Source: Paenibacillus sp. L3-i20 (lineage in GTDB: Bacteria; Bacillota; Bacilli; Paenibacillales; Paenibacillaceae). Taken from it: a stretch of DNA of 64,000 nt. The translations under genes were made by a program, and so were the position numbers. Shown one piece after another: positions 17,529 through 27,200 of the stretch; position 1 is the stretch's first letter, and each line of letters opens with the position of its first letter. Under the pieces are notes generated by a model that searched no databases, was not told the DNA's origin, and saw only the letters and a program-made list of their open reading frames with translations. The stretch is taken from assembly GCF_022180385.2 (NCBI RefSeq), contig NZ_BQME02000001.1, positions 822,501-886,500 of the forward strand, given 5' to 3'.

Positions 17529-17798
17529 ACGTTTGAAATTGGTTATTGGGTGTGTACGTCCTTCGGCAAACAAGTCTATATGTCAGAAGCGGTCGAAACC
17601 ATTACGAACTATGCTATTCGAGAACTATAAGCTTCACGTATGGAAATTCGTTGTGACTCTCGCAATAGTCAAAGTTATCGGGTTGCTGAACGTGCAGGCT
17701 TCGTATTGGAAGGTATTCTTCGTAATGAGAGATGTGATGACGAAGGCTTTTTAAGAGATACGATGGTATTTTCTAAAGTGCGTGGTGTTGAGTTTTAA
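17529..17798 (+). pseudogene. GNAT acetyltransferase remnant with in-frame stop
   Basis: A continuous 90-codon frame reads TFEIGYWVCTSFGKQVYMSE, then AVETITNYAIREL, a TAA (17628-17630), then RMEIRCDSRNSQSYRVAERA and GFVLEGILRNE to a stop at 17796. This is the C-terminal half of a RimJ/RimL-type acetyltransferase (GYWV, EAV..I..YA, N..S..VAE..GF). The start and N-terminal half are gone. Explains most of the 600-base gap 17265-17865. Confidence 0.75.
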
Positions 17799-17833
17799 TA
17801 TTCCATTTATATCCATATAAACGATCCAAAACA

Positions 17834-17860
17834 CAAAAAAGAGGGGTTCAGCAATCCCCC
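17834..17860 (-). terminator. Terminator of the ECF41 operon
   Basis: Minus strand GGGG-ATTGCTGAA-CCCC followed by TCTTTTTTG, five bases after the sigma-factor stop. Confidence 0.75.
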
Positions 17861-17865
17861 TAACT

Positions 17866-18729
17866 CTACAAATGCCTCATTTTATCCGGATTTCTCATGA
17901 AGTATATATTGCGAATTACATTCCCATCGGCATGCAAGAGTGCAATCGTTTCTATACGTTCTCCTGATCGGAAAACAACGCCCGCTTGACCATTTATATT
18001 CATTATGGCAACTTTCAAGCCTTCATTTGTTGCCTCGGTGTGAGTTTTACGAAATAGACCGAGTAGGAAACGTGCGACGTGAATAGATGTTTCGATAGGA
18101 CGAACTGCAGCATGCGCCTTCCCCCCTCCATCTGATACCAATACAACATCTTTGGCTAGCATCGAAACAATCGCATCCACATTGTCCTCTTCAAGAGCAG
18201 CCATAAATCGATACACCCACTGCTCGCTTGATGTATCGGGATGGATTGGCTGATCGACCTCAATCCCCATCTTCCCCCTCGCGCGACTGTTCAGCTTACG
18301 GCAATTCGCCTCACTTTTCCCAATCAACTGGGCGATATCATCATATTCAAAGCTAAGCGCTTCACGAAGTACGAATACTGCCCTTTCTGCAGGGGACAGC
18401 TTCTCCAGCAGTACGAGCATAGCGTAAGACAACAGCTCACCGCGAGCAACGGATTCAAACAATTCATCATTTGCAGTAACGATTGGCTCTGGAAGCCATT
18501 CTCCAAAATATTGCACTCGACGCTTACGTGCGGATTGAAGTAAATCCAAGCAATGATTAGTAACCACCTTGCATAAATATGCCTTTGGCTGAGCCAAACT
18601 CTCCAGATCTATATCATACACCTTCAAAAAAACATCCTGTACAGCATCTTCCGCATCCGAGTTTGAGCCAGTTAGTTGATAAGCAAGTGTAAACAGCAAT
18701 CCTTTATATTGCTCATATAGCTTTTGCAC
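17866..18729 (-). CDS. ECF41-type sigma factor (SigJ family) with SnoaL-like tail
   Basis: A 287-aa sigma factor: region 2 (LTGSNSDAEDAVQDVFLKVY, about 20-40), region 4 (YDDIAQLIGKSEANCRKL, about 128-145) and a C-terminal SnoaL_2-like domain (about 170-287). Family hallmarks of ECF41 are present: WLPEP in the linker (about 73) and a C-terminal NPDKM in place of NPDKL. The tail acts as a built-in anti-sigma and activator. It is downstream of its usual partner class, a pyridine nucleotide-disulfide-type oxidoreductase, on the same transcript. Confidence 0.92.
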   Translation of the reverse strand: MQKLYEQYKGLLFTLAYQLTGSNSDAEDAVQDVFLKVYDIDLESLAQPKAYLCKVVTNHCLDLLQSARKRRVQYFGEWLPEPIVTANDELFESVARGELLSYAMLVLLEKLSPAERAVFVLREALSFEYDDIAQLIGKSEANCRKLNSRARGKMGIEVDQPIHPDTSSEQWVYRFMAALEEDNVDAIVSMLAKDVVLVSDGGGKAHAAVRPIETSIHVARFLLGLFRKTHTEATNEGLKVAIMNINGQAGVVFRSGERIETIALLHADGNVIRNIYFMRNPDKMRHL

Positions 18730-18766
18730 CGTACCACCTCCATTCTTCGTTTATCGTACTATTTTA

Positions 18767-19951
18767 TTATTTTATTAGACTTGCTATATCCCAAGTCCAT
18801 TTTCTTAACCGCCAACCAAGCTTTCCTGTAAATATAACGTCTAATCCCCATTTATGAGTCCACACAAGACCCTGCTCCGGCCCTAGTCCAAAGCAGAAAA
18901 AATCCATAAACCTCTTATGCGTTGGAGCAGGATTACCTGTAAGATCGGCTAACACAATGTTCCCAAGTCTCGCAGCTTGAGCAGATGCTTCCTTACATGT
19001 CATCCCGTCCACAAGTCCGCTTGCTGGATCTACAATTCGAGCACAGTCACCTATACTATATAAACTATGTGCGCCTTGAACGCGATAACTTGCATCTACA
19101 AGTACAAAGCCGTCATCATTAACGGGCAATCCAATGCTGCGTAACATTGGATTCGGCAATAGACCAAGTGTCCAAATACAAAGACCAACTGGTATGGTCT
19201 TGTCACCGAGCAGTGTTACTATTCCATTTTTCTCCTTGAGCACCTTGCTATCATGCACAACAGTAACTCCATGGGTCGCAAGTATATGCGCAAGCTTATC
19301 CCCTAGCTTCGTTGGCCCTTCAGTAAATAACCGCTTATTCATATTAAATAAAATGATTTTCACCGCATTCGGGTCAAGTCCCAATTGCTTTGCTTCTTCT
19401 CGTACAAAGTGAGCTAACTCCGCTGAAGTTTCTATGCCACTTATTCCTGCTCCTGTAACGGCAATCGTCATTAATCTTTGACGTTCATGTACACTTCTCT
19501 CCTTAACAACCCTCACCAAATTCGCTCGCCACATCTCATGGATAATCGAAGCAGCATGAATATTCGTCAATGCCACTCCACCTTGTTCGGCGGTCGTTTG
19601 CCGCACGACGCTGCCAACAGCTACAACGAGAATATCGTATGTTAGCGTACTCTCATTGCCTTTAGCATCCTGACAAAGCAGCCTTTTCTTATCCGAATCA
19701 ATTTGTGTTACTGTCGCTTGAACGAACTCAACCCCAGAAGGAAAAAATTCCATTAAAGGGATAGTAATGTTTTGTGTGATTGCTGCAGGCTTGAATAGAA
19801 GCACCTTGCGTGTATGATATAGGTTTTTGTCAATTAGAATAAGCCGAAGCGTTCGTCCACTTCTCTCGTTCTGCAATGTCTTTTTTATTTCTTTCACCGC
19901 ATTAATGCCTGCATAACCTGCACCAACGACGATACATGTAAGTTGCTCCAT
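18767..19951 (-). CDS. NAD(P)/FAD-dependent oxidoreductase (NDH-2-like), ECF41 target
   Basis: A 394-aa flavoprotein: FAD-binding VVGAGYAGINAVKEI (about 7-21), second dinucleotide fold VTGAGISGIETSAELA (about 155-170), and SIGDCARI (about 295) in the second FAD motif. Resembles type II NADH dehydrogenase/AIF-like enzymes. ATG 19951 has GGAG eight bases upstream; the GTG nine bases earlier overlaps that site. Oxidoreductases are the standard genes next to ECF41 sigma factors, and an ECF41 promoter precedes this gene. Confidence 0.9.
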   Translation of the reverse strand: MEQLTCIVVGAGYAGINAVKEIKKTLQNERSGRTLRLILIDKNLYHTRKVLLFKPAAITQNITIPLMEFFPSGVEFVQATVTQIDSDKKRLLCQDAKGNESTLTYDILVVAVGSVVRQTTAEQGGVALTNIHAASIIHEMWRANLVRVVKERSVHERQRLMTIAVTGAGISGIETSAELAHFVREEAKQLGLDPNAVKIILFNMNKRLFTEGPTKLGDKLAHILATHGVTVVHDSKVLKEKNGIVTLLGDKTIPVGLCIWTLGLLPNPMLRSIGLPVNDDGFVLVDASYRVQGAHSLYSIGDCARIVDPASGLVDGMTCKEASAQAARLGNIVLADLTGNPAPTHKRFMDFFCFGLGPEQGLVWTHKWGLDVIFTGKLGWRLRKWTWDIASLIK

Positions 19952-19981
19952 AATAGTCACTCCTTTTTCGTTTGCTCATAA

Positions 19982-20008
19982 AACGAAATAAGGAATCTCT
20001 TTGTGACA
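19982..20008 (-). promoter_or_regulatory. ECF41-type promoter
   Basis: Minus strand TGTCACA (20002-20008), 16 bases, CGTT (19982-19985). The published ECF41 consensus is TGTCACA-N16-CGTC; seven of seven and three of four bases match at the exact spacing. It drives the oxidoreductase-sigma pair. Confidence 0.75.
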
Positions 20009-20040
20009 TCAATGGAAGTTTATTTAAAATGATTCCTGTT

Positions 20041-20700
20041 TTAAAGCGTCATATTTTGCCCATACGTTGCTAGAAACTGTTCCTTTTCTTTATAATCCGG
20101 CATAATGCTTCCTACTCGTCTCCAAAACGAACGGTCGTGATTCATATGCGTCAGATGGCACAACTCATGAATAATGACATAATCGATAACCTCAATCGGA
20201 GCCATTGCTAAGCGATAATTAAACGTTAACTTTTTGTCTGAGCTGCAGCTTCCCCACTTCGTTCTAGACTCTTCCACTTCAAATGACTTGGCTTTAACTT
20301 TTAACTGCTGCTGATATATTTTTATTCGTTCACCGACTACCTTTTTACAACTTAAGAAATAAAACTTTTTCAGCTTCGCTTTAAGTTCTTCTTCATCCAA
20401 ATCTGTTGTATCTATCAGCTCGTGGAGCAAATAATAGCCGCCTAGATGTAGAAACTTCCCTTCATCCTCATAATCTCTTGTTTTGGGAGGTTCCCCAGCT
20501 TCCTTTATAACACGCAATTGCTCCAATAGCTTTTTCCCATGTCGCTGCACAGCACTCATTATGATTTCTGCACTGGTGTTGTTAGGAGCTTTGACAGTAA
20601 TGTGACCTACAGAATCCATTTTGATCGAAATCTTTTTCCCATTTCCATAGAGGACATTAAAATCTATCGTTTCGTTTTCAACTTGTACCTTCATCATCAT
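20041..20700 (-). CDS. YgjP-like M48/DUF45 metallopeptidase
   Basis: About 219 aa. Zinc motif HELCHLTHMNH (HExxH) near residue 175, followed by SFWRRVGSIMPDY, and the family stretch RTKWGSCSSDKKLTFNYRL. This is the YgjP/SprT-related DUF45 group. Start at the ATG cluster 20700-20694, where AGGAA stands upstream; the longer open frame begins without one. Role unknown. Confidence 0.85.
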   Translation of the reverse strand: MMMKVQVENETIDFNVLYGNGKKISIKMDSVGHITVKAPNNTSAEIIMSAVQRHGKKLLEQLRVIKEAGEPPKTRDYEDEGKFLHLGGYYLLHELIDTTDLDEEELKAKLKKFYFLSCKKVVGERIKIYQQQLKVKAKSFEVEESRTKWGSCSSDKKLTFNYRLAMAPIEVIDYVIIHELCHLTHMNHDRSFWRRVGSIMPDYKEKEQFLATYGQNMTL

Positions 20701-20791
20701 CGTTCCTATCCATCGATATATTAAAGAAGGACATACCATCTTTACGACGGCACGCCCTACGGATTACTCCATAACCATTATTGTAGATTTA

Positions 20792-21268
20792 TTATTGGTA
20801 GGTCATCCACGCTGTAGTGCCCAATACCTCAAAATCTTGTTTAAACCAGAAATTTTGCGATTTATCAATCGAGTATACGTACATCCGTTTGTTCGGATAT
20901 TTAGCTTTCAGCCATTTCATGAAAAAGGCTGCATTGCCTTTGCCTTCATATTCCTTCAATATATCTAACGCTTCAATAAAGATATAGTCGGTTCTGTTTT
21001 TGATATCAATAATGAAATCTCTTTGCATATATTTTTCATCACTTTTGAAATAATCCTTTTCCGCCTTAAGGATTAACTGATTACCGTTACTATACTCCCA
21101 AATAACTGCGTAACCAACCATCATGTCATCATTTTCAATAAGATATATATTTTCGGGCAATTCAGAAGCGTCTTTTTGGCTAAGCTCGCCAGAATGATAT
21201 CCCGAGCTCAATTCACCTAATACTTTTTGCATGTCTTCATTAAAAGGTTTTGCTGTAATTGCAGGCAT
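20792..21268 (-). CDS. GNAT-like acetyltransferase
   Basis: A 158-aa protein with a GNAT outline: FIEALDILKEYEGKGNAAFF carries the acetyl-CoA loop (Y-E-G-K-G-N in place of RGxGxG) and FWFKQDFEVLG the typical C-terminal strand. Substrate unknown. AAGGAG precedes ATG 21268. Confidence 0.7.
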   Translation of the reverse strand: MPAITAKPFNEDMQKVLGELSSGYHSGELSQKDASELPENIYLIENDDMMVGYAVIWEYSNGNQLILKAEKDYFKSDEKYMQRDFIIDIKNRTDYIFIEALDILKEYEGKGNAAFFMKWLKAKYPNKRMYVYSIDKSQNFWFKQDFEVLGTTAWMTYQ

Positions 21269-21302
21269 TGTGTAACTCCTTTTTGCCGTTCATGTTAAGT
21301 TA

Positions 21303-22364
21303 CTATTTGCGATCGTTCGTACGGAATGGGTTCAAAAATAACTTTGGAATATCCGTTTCAAAACGCATAATTTTACCCGTTGTTGGATGTTCAAAAGCTA
21401 GTACTCGTGCATGAAGCCCAAGCCTGCCAATAATTCGTGATTTCGATCCGTACTTTTTGTCCCCGACTATTGGATGACCGATGTCCTCCATATGAACACG
21501 AATTTGATTTTTTCTGCCTGTTTCCAGTATAACTTCAAGCAAAGTAAATGCTTTATTTGTCTGAATCGTTTTGTAATGTGTCACAGCATGCAAACCATCA
21601 TTTGCACGCGAGCTGGAATACATCTTCATCGTGCTACTTTCTCTAAGCCAAGAAGTAATCGTTCCTTCGGACTTCCTAACCCAGCCTTCAACTAGGGCAA
21701 CATAGGAACGCTCCTTTACCGATTCTTGCCATGTCGTCTGAAGCTGCTGCTGTACTTTCTCGCTTTTTGCGAACAACATCACTCCAGATGTATCTCGGTC
21801 TAGGCGATGAACGATAAATATTCTAGCATTGGAATCTTTTGTTCTCACATGAGTCATTAGCTGACGGTAAGCTGTTACTTCCTTTTCTGTATCCGATGCA
21901 ACTGATAATAAACCTGCTTCTTTACGAATAACAATAATGTCTGCATCCTCATGCAGAATATTTAATCCGACAAGCGGCTGTTCTTCCACAACTCGATCCA
22001 TCCGAATCGATACAGTTTGTCCAGCTTCAAGAGGGAAATTGTAAGCTTTCACTACTCGGTCATTAACCGAAACTTGGCCTCGGGCTAAGATTGACTTCAC
22101 CGAGTTACGTCCAAGATCGGATCGCTTGAGCAGCAAAAAGACCAACAATTCGTTTGGCTCACTTACAACATATTGACTCGCATTTGGCCGTGGTGTTTGA
22201 GAACGTGCAGTGTTTGAACGTGTAGTATTCGATCTGGTCGAATTAGATTTTGACGAGCTAGATCTTGTTGAAGCAGCTGCTGACGAACTTGCTTTTTGTC
22301 TATTAGAACGTGGTGCATTAGCGCTCATTGGTTTCAGTGAACTACGTTTCTTGTTCTTTTGCAT
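21303..22364 (-). CDS. RluA family pseudouridine synthase with low-complexity N-terminus
   Basis: A 353-aa enzyme: an S4 RNA-binding domain (about 75-130, LLKRSDLGRNSVKSILARG) and the RluA catalytic domain with HRLDRDTSGVMLFAKS (Asp about 188 catalytic). The first 60 residues are a Ser/Arg/Thr/Asn-rich tract with repeated T/S-R-S-N units (SNTTRSNTARSQT), unusual for the family and likely disordered and RNA-contacting. GGAGG precedes ATG 22364. Confidence 0.92.
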   Translation of the reverse strand: MQKNKKRSSLKPMSANAPRSNRQKASSSAAASTRSSSSKSNSTRSNTTRSNTARSQTPRPNASQYVVSEPNELLVFLLLKRSDLGRNSVKSILARGQVSVNDRVVKAYNFPLEAGQTVSIRMDRVVEEQPLVGLNILHEDADIIVIRKEAGLLSVASDTEKEVTAYRQLMTHVRTKDSNARIFIVHRLDRDTSGVMLFAKSEKVQQQLQTTWQESVKERSYVALVEGWVRKSEGTITSWLRESSTMKMYSSSRANDGLHAVTHYKTIQTNKAFTLLEVILETGRKNQIRVHMEDIGHPIVGDKKYGSKSRIIGRLGLHARVLAFEHPTTGKIMRFETDIPKLFLNPFRTNDRK

Positions 22365-22515
22365 GTGTAATGCCTCCTGCTTGGATCGATCAGAGAAAAT
22401 CGTTTTATATTTCCGTCTTCCTCATCGTATGTCTCACTATATCATAGCACGGCTATTATCCCAACGAAGATAACAAAATACGGGTTTATCCGCTGCTATA
22501 GTTATTTTTAAATTG

Positions 22516-23565
22516 TTATTCCATTATATAGGAAATCAAAAGAGCAGCTGTATTTACAACAGCATCCGCATGTGTACGTTCCATACCATGTGAAGCATGT
22601 ACACCGGGACCTAATAATGCAGCACGGATGTTACTTCCGCCACGAAGTGCAGCTGATGCATCTGAACCATAATTCGGGTAAATGTCTACTGCATAAGGCA
22701 TTTCTTCACGTTTTGCTAGTTCAATGAGCTTGGAGGTCATAGCATAATCATATGGACCAGACGAGTCCTTCGCACAGATGGAGACATCTCTTTCTGTTGC
22801 AGACAAGTCATCTCCAATTGCACCCATATCCACCGCTAGCAACTCTGTTATATCTTCAGGAATATATGCGCAGCCATGACCTACCTCTTCATATGTAGAG
22901 ATTAGCAGCTTGATCGTGTAAGTTGGGGCTTTACCTTCTCTTTTCAACCACTCAAGTAAACCAAGCAACGCCGCTACACTTGCTTTATCATCCAAATGAC
23001 GTGACTTCACCCAGCCATTCGGTAAAATGCGAGTACGAGGATCCCACGAAATGAAATCACCTACCGAAATCCCAAGTTTCTCTGTTTCTTCTTTTGTTGC
23101 TACGAGCTCGTCAATACGGATTTCCATATTGGCTTCTTCACGTTTAAAATCGCGAGCATCATTATAGACATGAACAGAAGGGCGACTGGAAAGGACAGTA
23201 CCCTCATACTTGCGACCATCACGAGTATGTATGAGACAATATTCACCCTCAACTGTCTGCATCGCATATCCACCAATAGGCGTGAAACGAATCATACCAC
23301 TTGATTTAATCGAACGAACCATAGCACCAAGGGTATCTACATGAGCAGATATACCAATGACCTTTCCTGATTTCTGACCAGGTATAACAATGATACCTGT
23401 CCCTTTTGGCGTCTGTTCCATCGAGTAGCCAAGCTTTTCAACTTCGTTTCTCAAATAGTTCATAATATCCATACAAAATCCACTAGGGCTTGGTATACTT
23501 AGAAGTTCATTTAATTGCGTTATCATATAATCTTTATTTAACTGTGGTTTTAAAGGTGTAGACAT
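22516..23565 (-). CDS. M42 family metallopeptidase
   Basis: A 349-aa di-metal aminopeptidase. Ligands visible: SAHVDTLGAMV (His about 74), LDDKAS (Asp about 193), TYEEVGHG (Glu pair about 227), AVDMGAI (Asp about 251) and ASHGMERTH (His about 328). Family length normal. Members cleave N-terminal residues or act as cellulase-associated peptidases. AGGAG upstream of ATG 23565. Divergent from the chitinase across a 675-base gap. Confidence 0.92.
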   Translation of the reverse strand: MSTPLKPQLNKDYMITQLNELLSIPSPSGFCMDIMNYLRNEVEKLGYSMEQTPKGTGIIVIPGQKSGKVIGISAHVDTLGAMVRSIKSSGMIRFTPIGGYAMQTVEGEYCLIHTRDGRKYEGTVLSSRPSVHVYNDARDFKREEANMEIRIDELVATKEETEKLGISVGDFISWDPRTRILPNGWVKSRHLDDKASVAALLGLLEWLKREGKAPTYTIKLLISTYEEVGHGCAYIPEDITELLAVDMGAIGDDLSATERDVSICAKDSSGPYDYAMTSKLIELAKREEMPYAVDIYPNYGSDASAALRGGSNIRAALLGPGVHASHGMERTHADAVVNTAALLISYIME

Positions 23566-24240
23566 AGTCGTATGCTCCTTTTCTTCTTAGCAAGTATGTA
23601 GTCTATCTATCGTAACATGTCATGGGTACTTCTGCACAAATTGCCTTGCGAACTATATCGTCCTTCGCTATCTGATTTATGGCATACATGTGTTACAGAA
23701 ATTTTTACCTCATTCGACTAATAGTCCAGTCTTTCCATGTTAATCGACGATTAATTTCGACAAATTATCAATTTAAGATAAATTTACCCCCTTGATAATA
23801 GAAATTTATCCTTCCTCAAGTATTAGTAACAACTCATGATAGGGATAGCTACACAAATGGCTTACTTCACGAAAGCCGGGGGTGATTTATACATAAAACG
23901 TTAACAATCCGTATTTAATAGGAATTGGTAATCGTTATTTCAGAGGTACCGCCTGCCGGCAATTTTAGAAGACGCTTACATAATTGATTTCATCTATGTA
24001 ACGGACAAGAAATTAGACTTCTATACGGCGAAATAAACCAGCTTCAACAATTATTACGACAACCACACCAAGTTGATTACCTCCCGAATGTCTCTCCTTC
24101 ATAAGTTTACTTACATAATCGCTCCTGAATGATCCAACTAAACTAGAAAATGTAAACGCATCCAAGAACCCGCCGAAACACCTAGATCTCGCAAATCTAT
24201 CCCATGTTTATATGTTCGACTATGAAAATTAGAGGGTGAT
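23566..24240 (+). other. Long gene-free leader upstream of the chitinase
   Basis: No coding frame is convincing here. Between about 23845 and 23965 there is paired sequence: GGCTT/AAGCC around ACTTCACGA and GCCGG (about 23875) with CCGGC (about 23956), which suggests a structured RNA or operator. I compared it by eye with GEMM (c-di-GMP), cobalamin and lysine riboswitch cores and found no match. The chitinase promoter must lie in this region. Confidence 0.35.
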
Positions 24241-27200
24241 ATGGTGTATTTTTCTATGCGTAAAAAAGAAATGAAACTTTTATTTATCGTTTTTTTATCT
24301 TTGGCATTGTTGGTCTCTCCATTATTAAACACAACGGCAACTTACGCCGATAGTTCGGTGGCAACTGAACAAACAGAGCAAAGTAATGAAGTACCTGCTG
24401 AAGGACCGGATGATGTACCTACTGAAGTTCCAACTGAGGTACCGGTCGATGTACCTACTGAAGTTCCAACTGAGGTACCGGTCGATGTACCAACCGAAGG
24501 GCCTGATAAAACACCTGGTGAAAACACTGAAGTGGTTGTACCAAACCCAGAGGTAACAAAACCTCTTGAACCTGCAGCGGACGCTATCAGCCCACTAGCA
24601 CCTCAGAATTTAAGTATCGTAGAAGGCACCCTTACTTATAATAGTGTCCAACTAAAGTGGGATTTTAGAGAAAATTTAGATGATAATGATATTCAAATTT
24701 ATAACGAGATAGTGAATGCAAAAGGTGAGCGTGTGTGGAAAGATCTCATATGGGGAAGTTATTGGTCACGCACCCCCCTATTGAAACCCGAAACGGCATA
24801 TAAGTTGATGATCGTTTGGAATGGCGATTCGAAGCTTGAGCATAAAAGCAATATCATTGAATTTACTACACCTGCAGATGCCAGCCAATATAAAGAACAC
24901 CCTCTGACACCACCACTTAACGTAAGATTATCAAACATTACAGATACAAGTGTCACGTTAAGTTGGAAGGGAAGTACCGATGCAGCTGGATATGACTATT
25001 ACGTAAATGGTGCTTGGATTAGCGGCGTCTGGGATGGCTCCGATACCGTTACTTATACATTCCCTAATGGAGCACCTGCTGCAGGAACCCCTTTCCAATT
25101 TATTGTTGGCTCACAAGCTAAAGGTAAAGATCCCGTAAAAGCTGCGCCCATTTCGATCAAGTGGGGTGAACTAGCGGCTCCTCGGGACCTTCAGGTCATA
25201 ACAGCAAATCGGACAACTGCCGCACTCGGCTGGACTCCTACACATGGGGCAACGAATTACGATATTTACCAAGGAAATACCCTGATTGGTTCCAGTGAAT
25301 CCCCACGTTATGTCGTGAATGGTTTAACGGAGGGGCAGTCTTACAGCTTCACAGTAGTAGCGAAAAATGCGCTGTGGAAATCACCAGCAAGTATTGCTGC
25401 TACTACAGTGCCAGGAGCGGACTACACTAACTTCACTTATTACGGCGCATGGATGGTATATAACCGTAATTATTTGCCTGAAGCTGCTGATTACTCTCAA
25501 ATTACACACATTAATTATGCTTTCTTTGATCTTTGCTGGCTCAAGGTTAATTCCGCTGGTAAACCTTGTGTAAATCCAAAAATCCCTATCATGTCCGACT
25601 ACGTATTTGATGGAGAATTGATACTGGGAGACCAAGAAAAAGATCTCGAAAACCTTGCTAAATTCAAAACAATCAAAGCAAATAATCCGCATCTAAAAGT
25701 AATGGCTTCGGTAGGTGGCTGGAATTCCTCCAACTACTTCTCAGTAATGGCCAAAACGGACGTTACTCGTCGAGCATTTGCTAATTCTGTTATCGAGTAT
25801 TTGCGCGAATTTAATATGGATGGATTAGATATTGACTGGGAATACCCAGTCGAAGGTGGAGCTGAAGATAATACCCGCTCGCCTGATGATAAACAAAACT
25901 TTACTCTTCTGATGAAGACGGTTCGTGAAGCACTAGATGCAGCTGGCGCCGCAGATGGAAAATACTATTTATTAACTATTGCGTCTGGGCAAGGTGATAA
26001 CTTTACTGTTAATGCTGATTATGTGAACTCCGTTCAATACTTGGACATGATTAACATTATGACTTATGACTACAGCGGTAGCTGGGCAACGTTGGCTTAT
26101 CACAATGCACCACTCTATTATGATCCCAACAACACTAGATCTTCTGCAAAACGCAACAATGTTAGAGGTGGCTTACTCGGTCACTTGAACGGCGGCGTGC
26201 CAGACTATAAATTGAATGTCGGCATACCTTATTACGGAGTAGCCTGGGAAGGTTGTCCTGCGACGGGTCAATACCAAACATGCGCATCTACCCCTAAAGG
26301 AACGTGGGGCGATGGCGATGGCAAGTTCGATATTTTCGATATAGAAAACAACATGGTCAATAAAAACGGCTTCACCTATTATTGGAACGAATATGCTAAA
26401 GCCGCTTATGTTTACAATCCTGAGAACGGCAGATTTATTACATTTAATGATCAAACGTCAATGATGTATTTCACCTCATTAGCCAAAACTTTGAACTTGG
26501 CTGGTGTTATGAGCTGGGAAATTAGCGCAGACCGTAACAAAACACTTACAACACAAATCATTAAAGATCTTCCGATTGATGGAAAATTTAATGCAACAGC
26601 CTTAACTGCACCTAAAAACCTTGTAAGCGAATGGATAGAAGATACCCGCATTCAAGTAAAATGGGATGCTGTAGCTGGTGCAGCTGGATATGAGGTATAT
26701 CGTAATCATCAGTATGTGGGTTACACAACTGAAACCAAATACACTCATACTGGAATCATTGCAGCTACTGAATATGAATTTAACGTCCTTGCTGTTAAGA
26801 AAGACACTAATAAAGTCGTTGAAGTATCACCTTCTAGCCAAATACTAAAAGCAACTACTCTAATTAACGCTCCTATAGGGAGTTTTACACCAGCTCCTAT
26901 TAAGGCTAAAGACGAACTAAACACATCAACAAGTAAATCCGATGCTGGATTGACCATCAACATTTTGAAAGATGCTTCTATTCAGACGATCGAATCTGCA
27001 AAAGTAACCTCTTATAAAATTACGATAAACGAGAATGCACAACTTCTCAATATCATAATACCTAAAGGAGTCATTGATGCTATCTTTGTTCAAGGTGAAG
27101 GTGCTCAATTGTCCATTGTCTGGAAGAATATCACTTATGTAGTACCAGCTCATGCTATTCATCTGAATGCCGATATTAAAATATCTATCAAGCCTACAGA

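Noticed and set aside
23845..23965. Possible c-di-GMP (GEMM) riboswitch before the chitinase
   Set aside because: The invariant GCAAACC and GACGCAAAGCC blocks are missing; only generic pairing remains.
24412..24490. Short direct repeats as a CRISPR-like array
   Set aside because: The units are contiguous without spacers and encode the Pro/Val/Thr/Glu linker of the chitinase.
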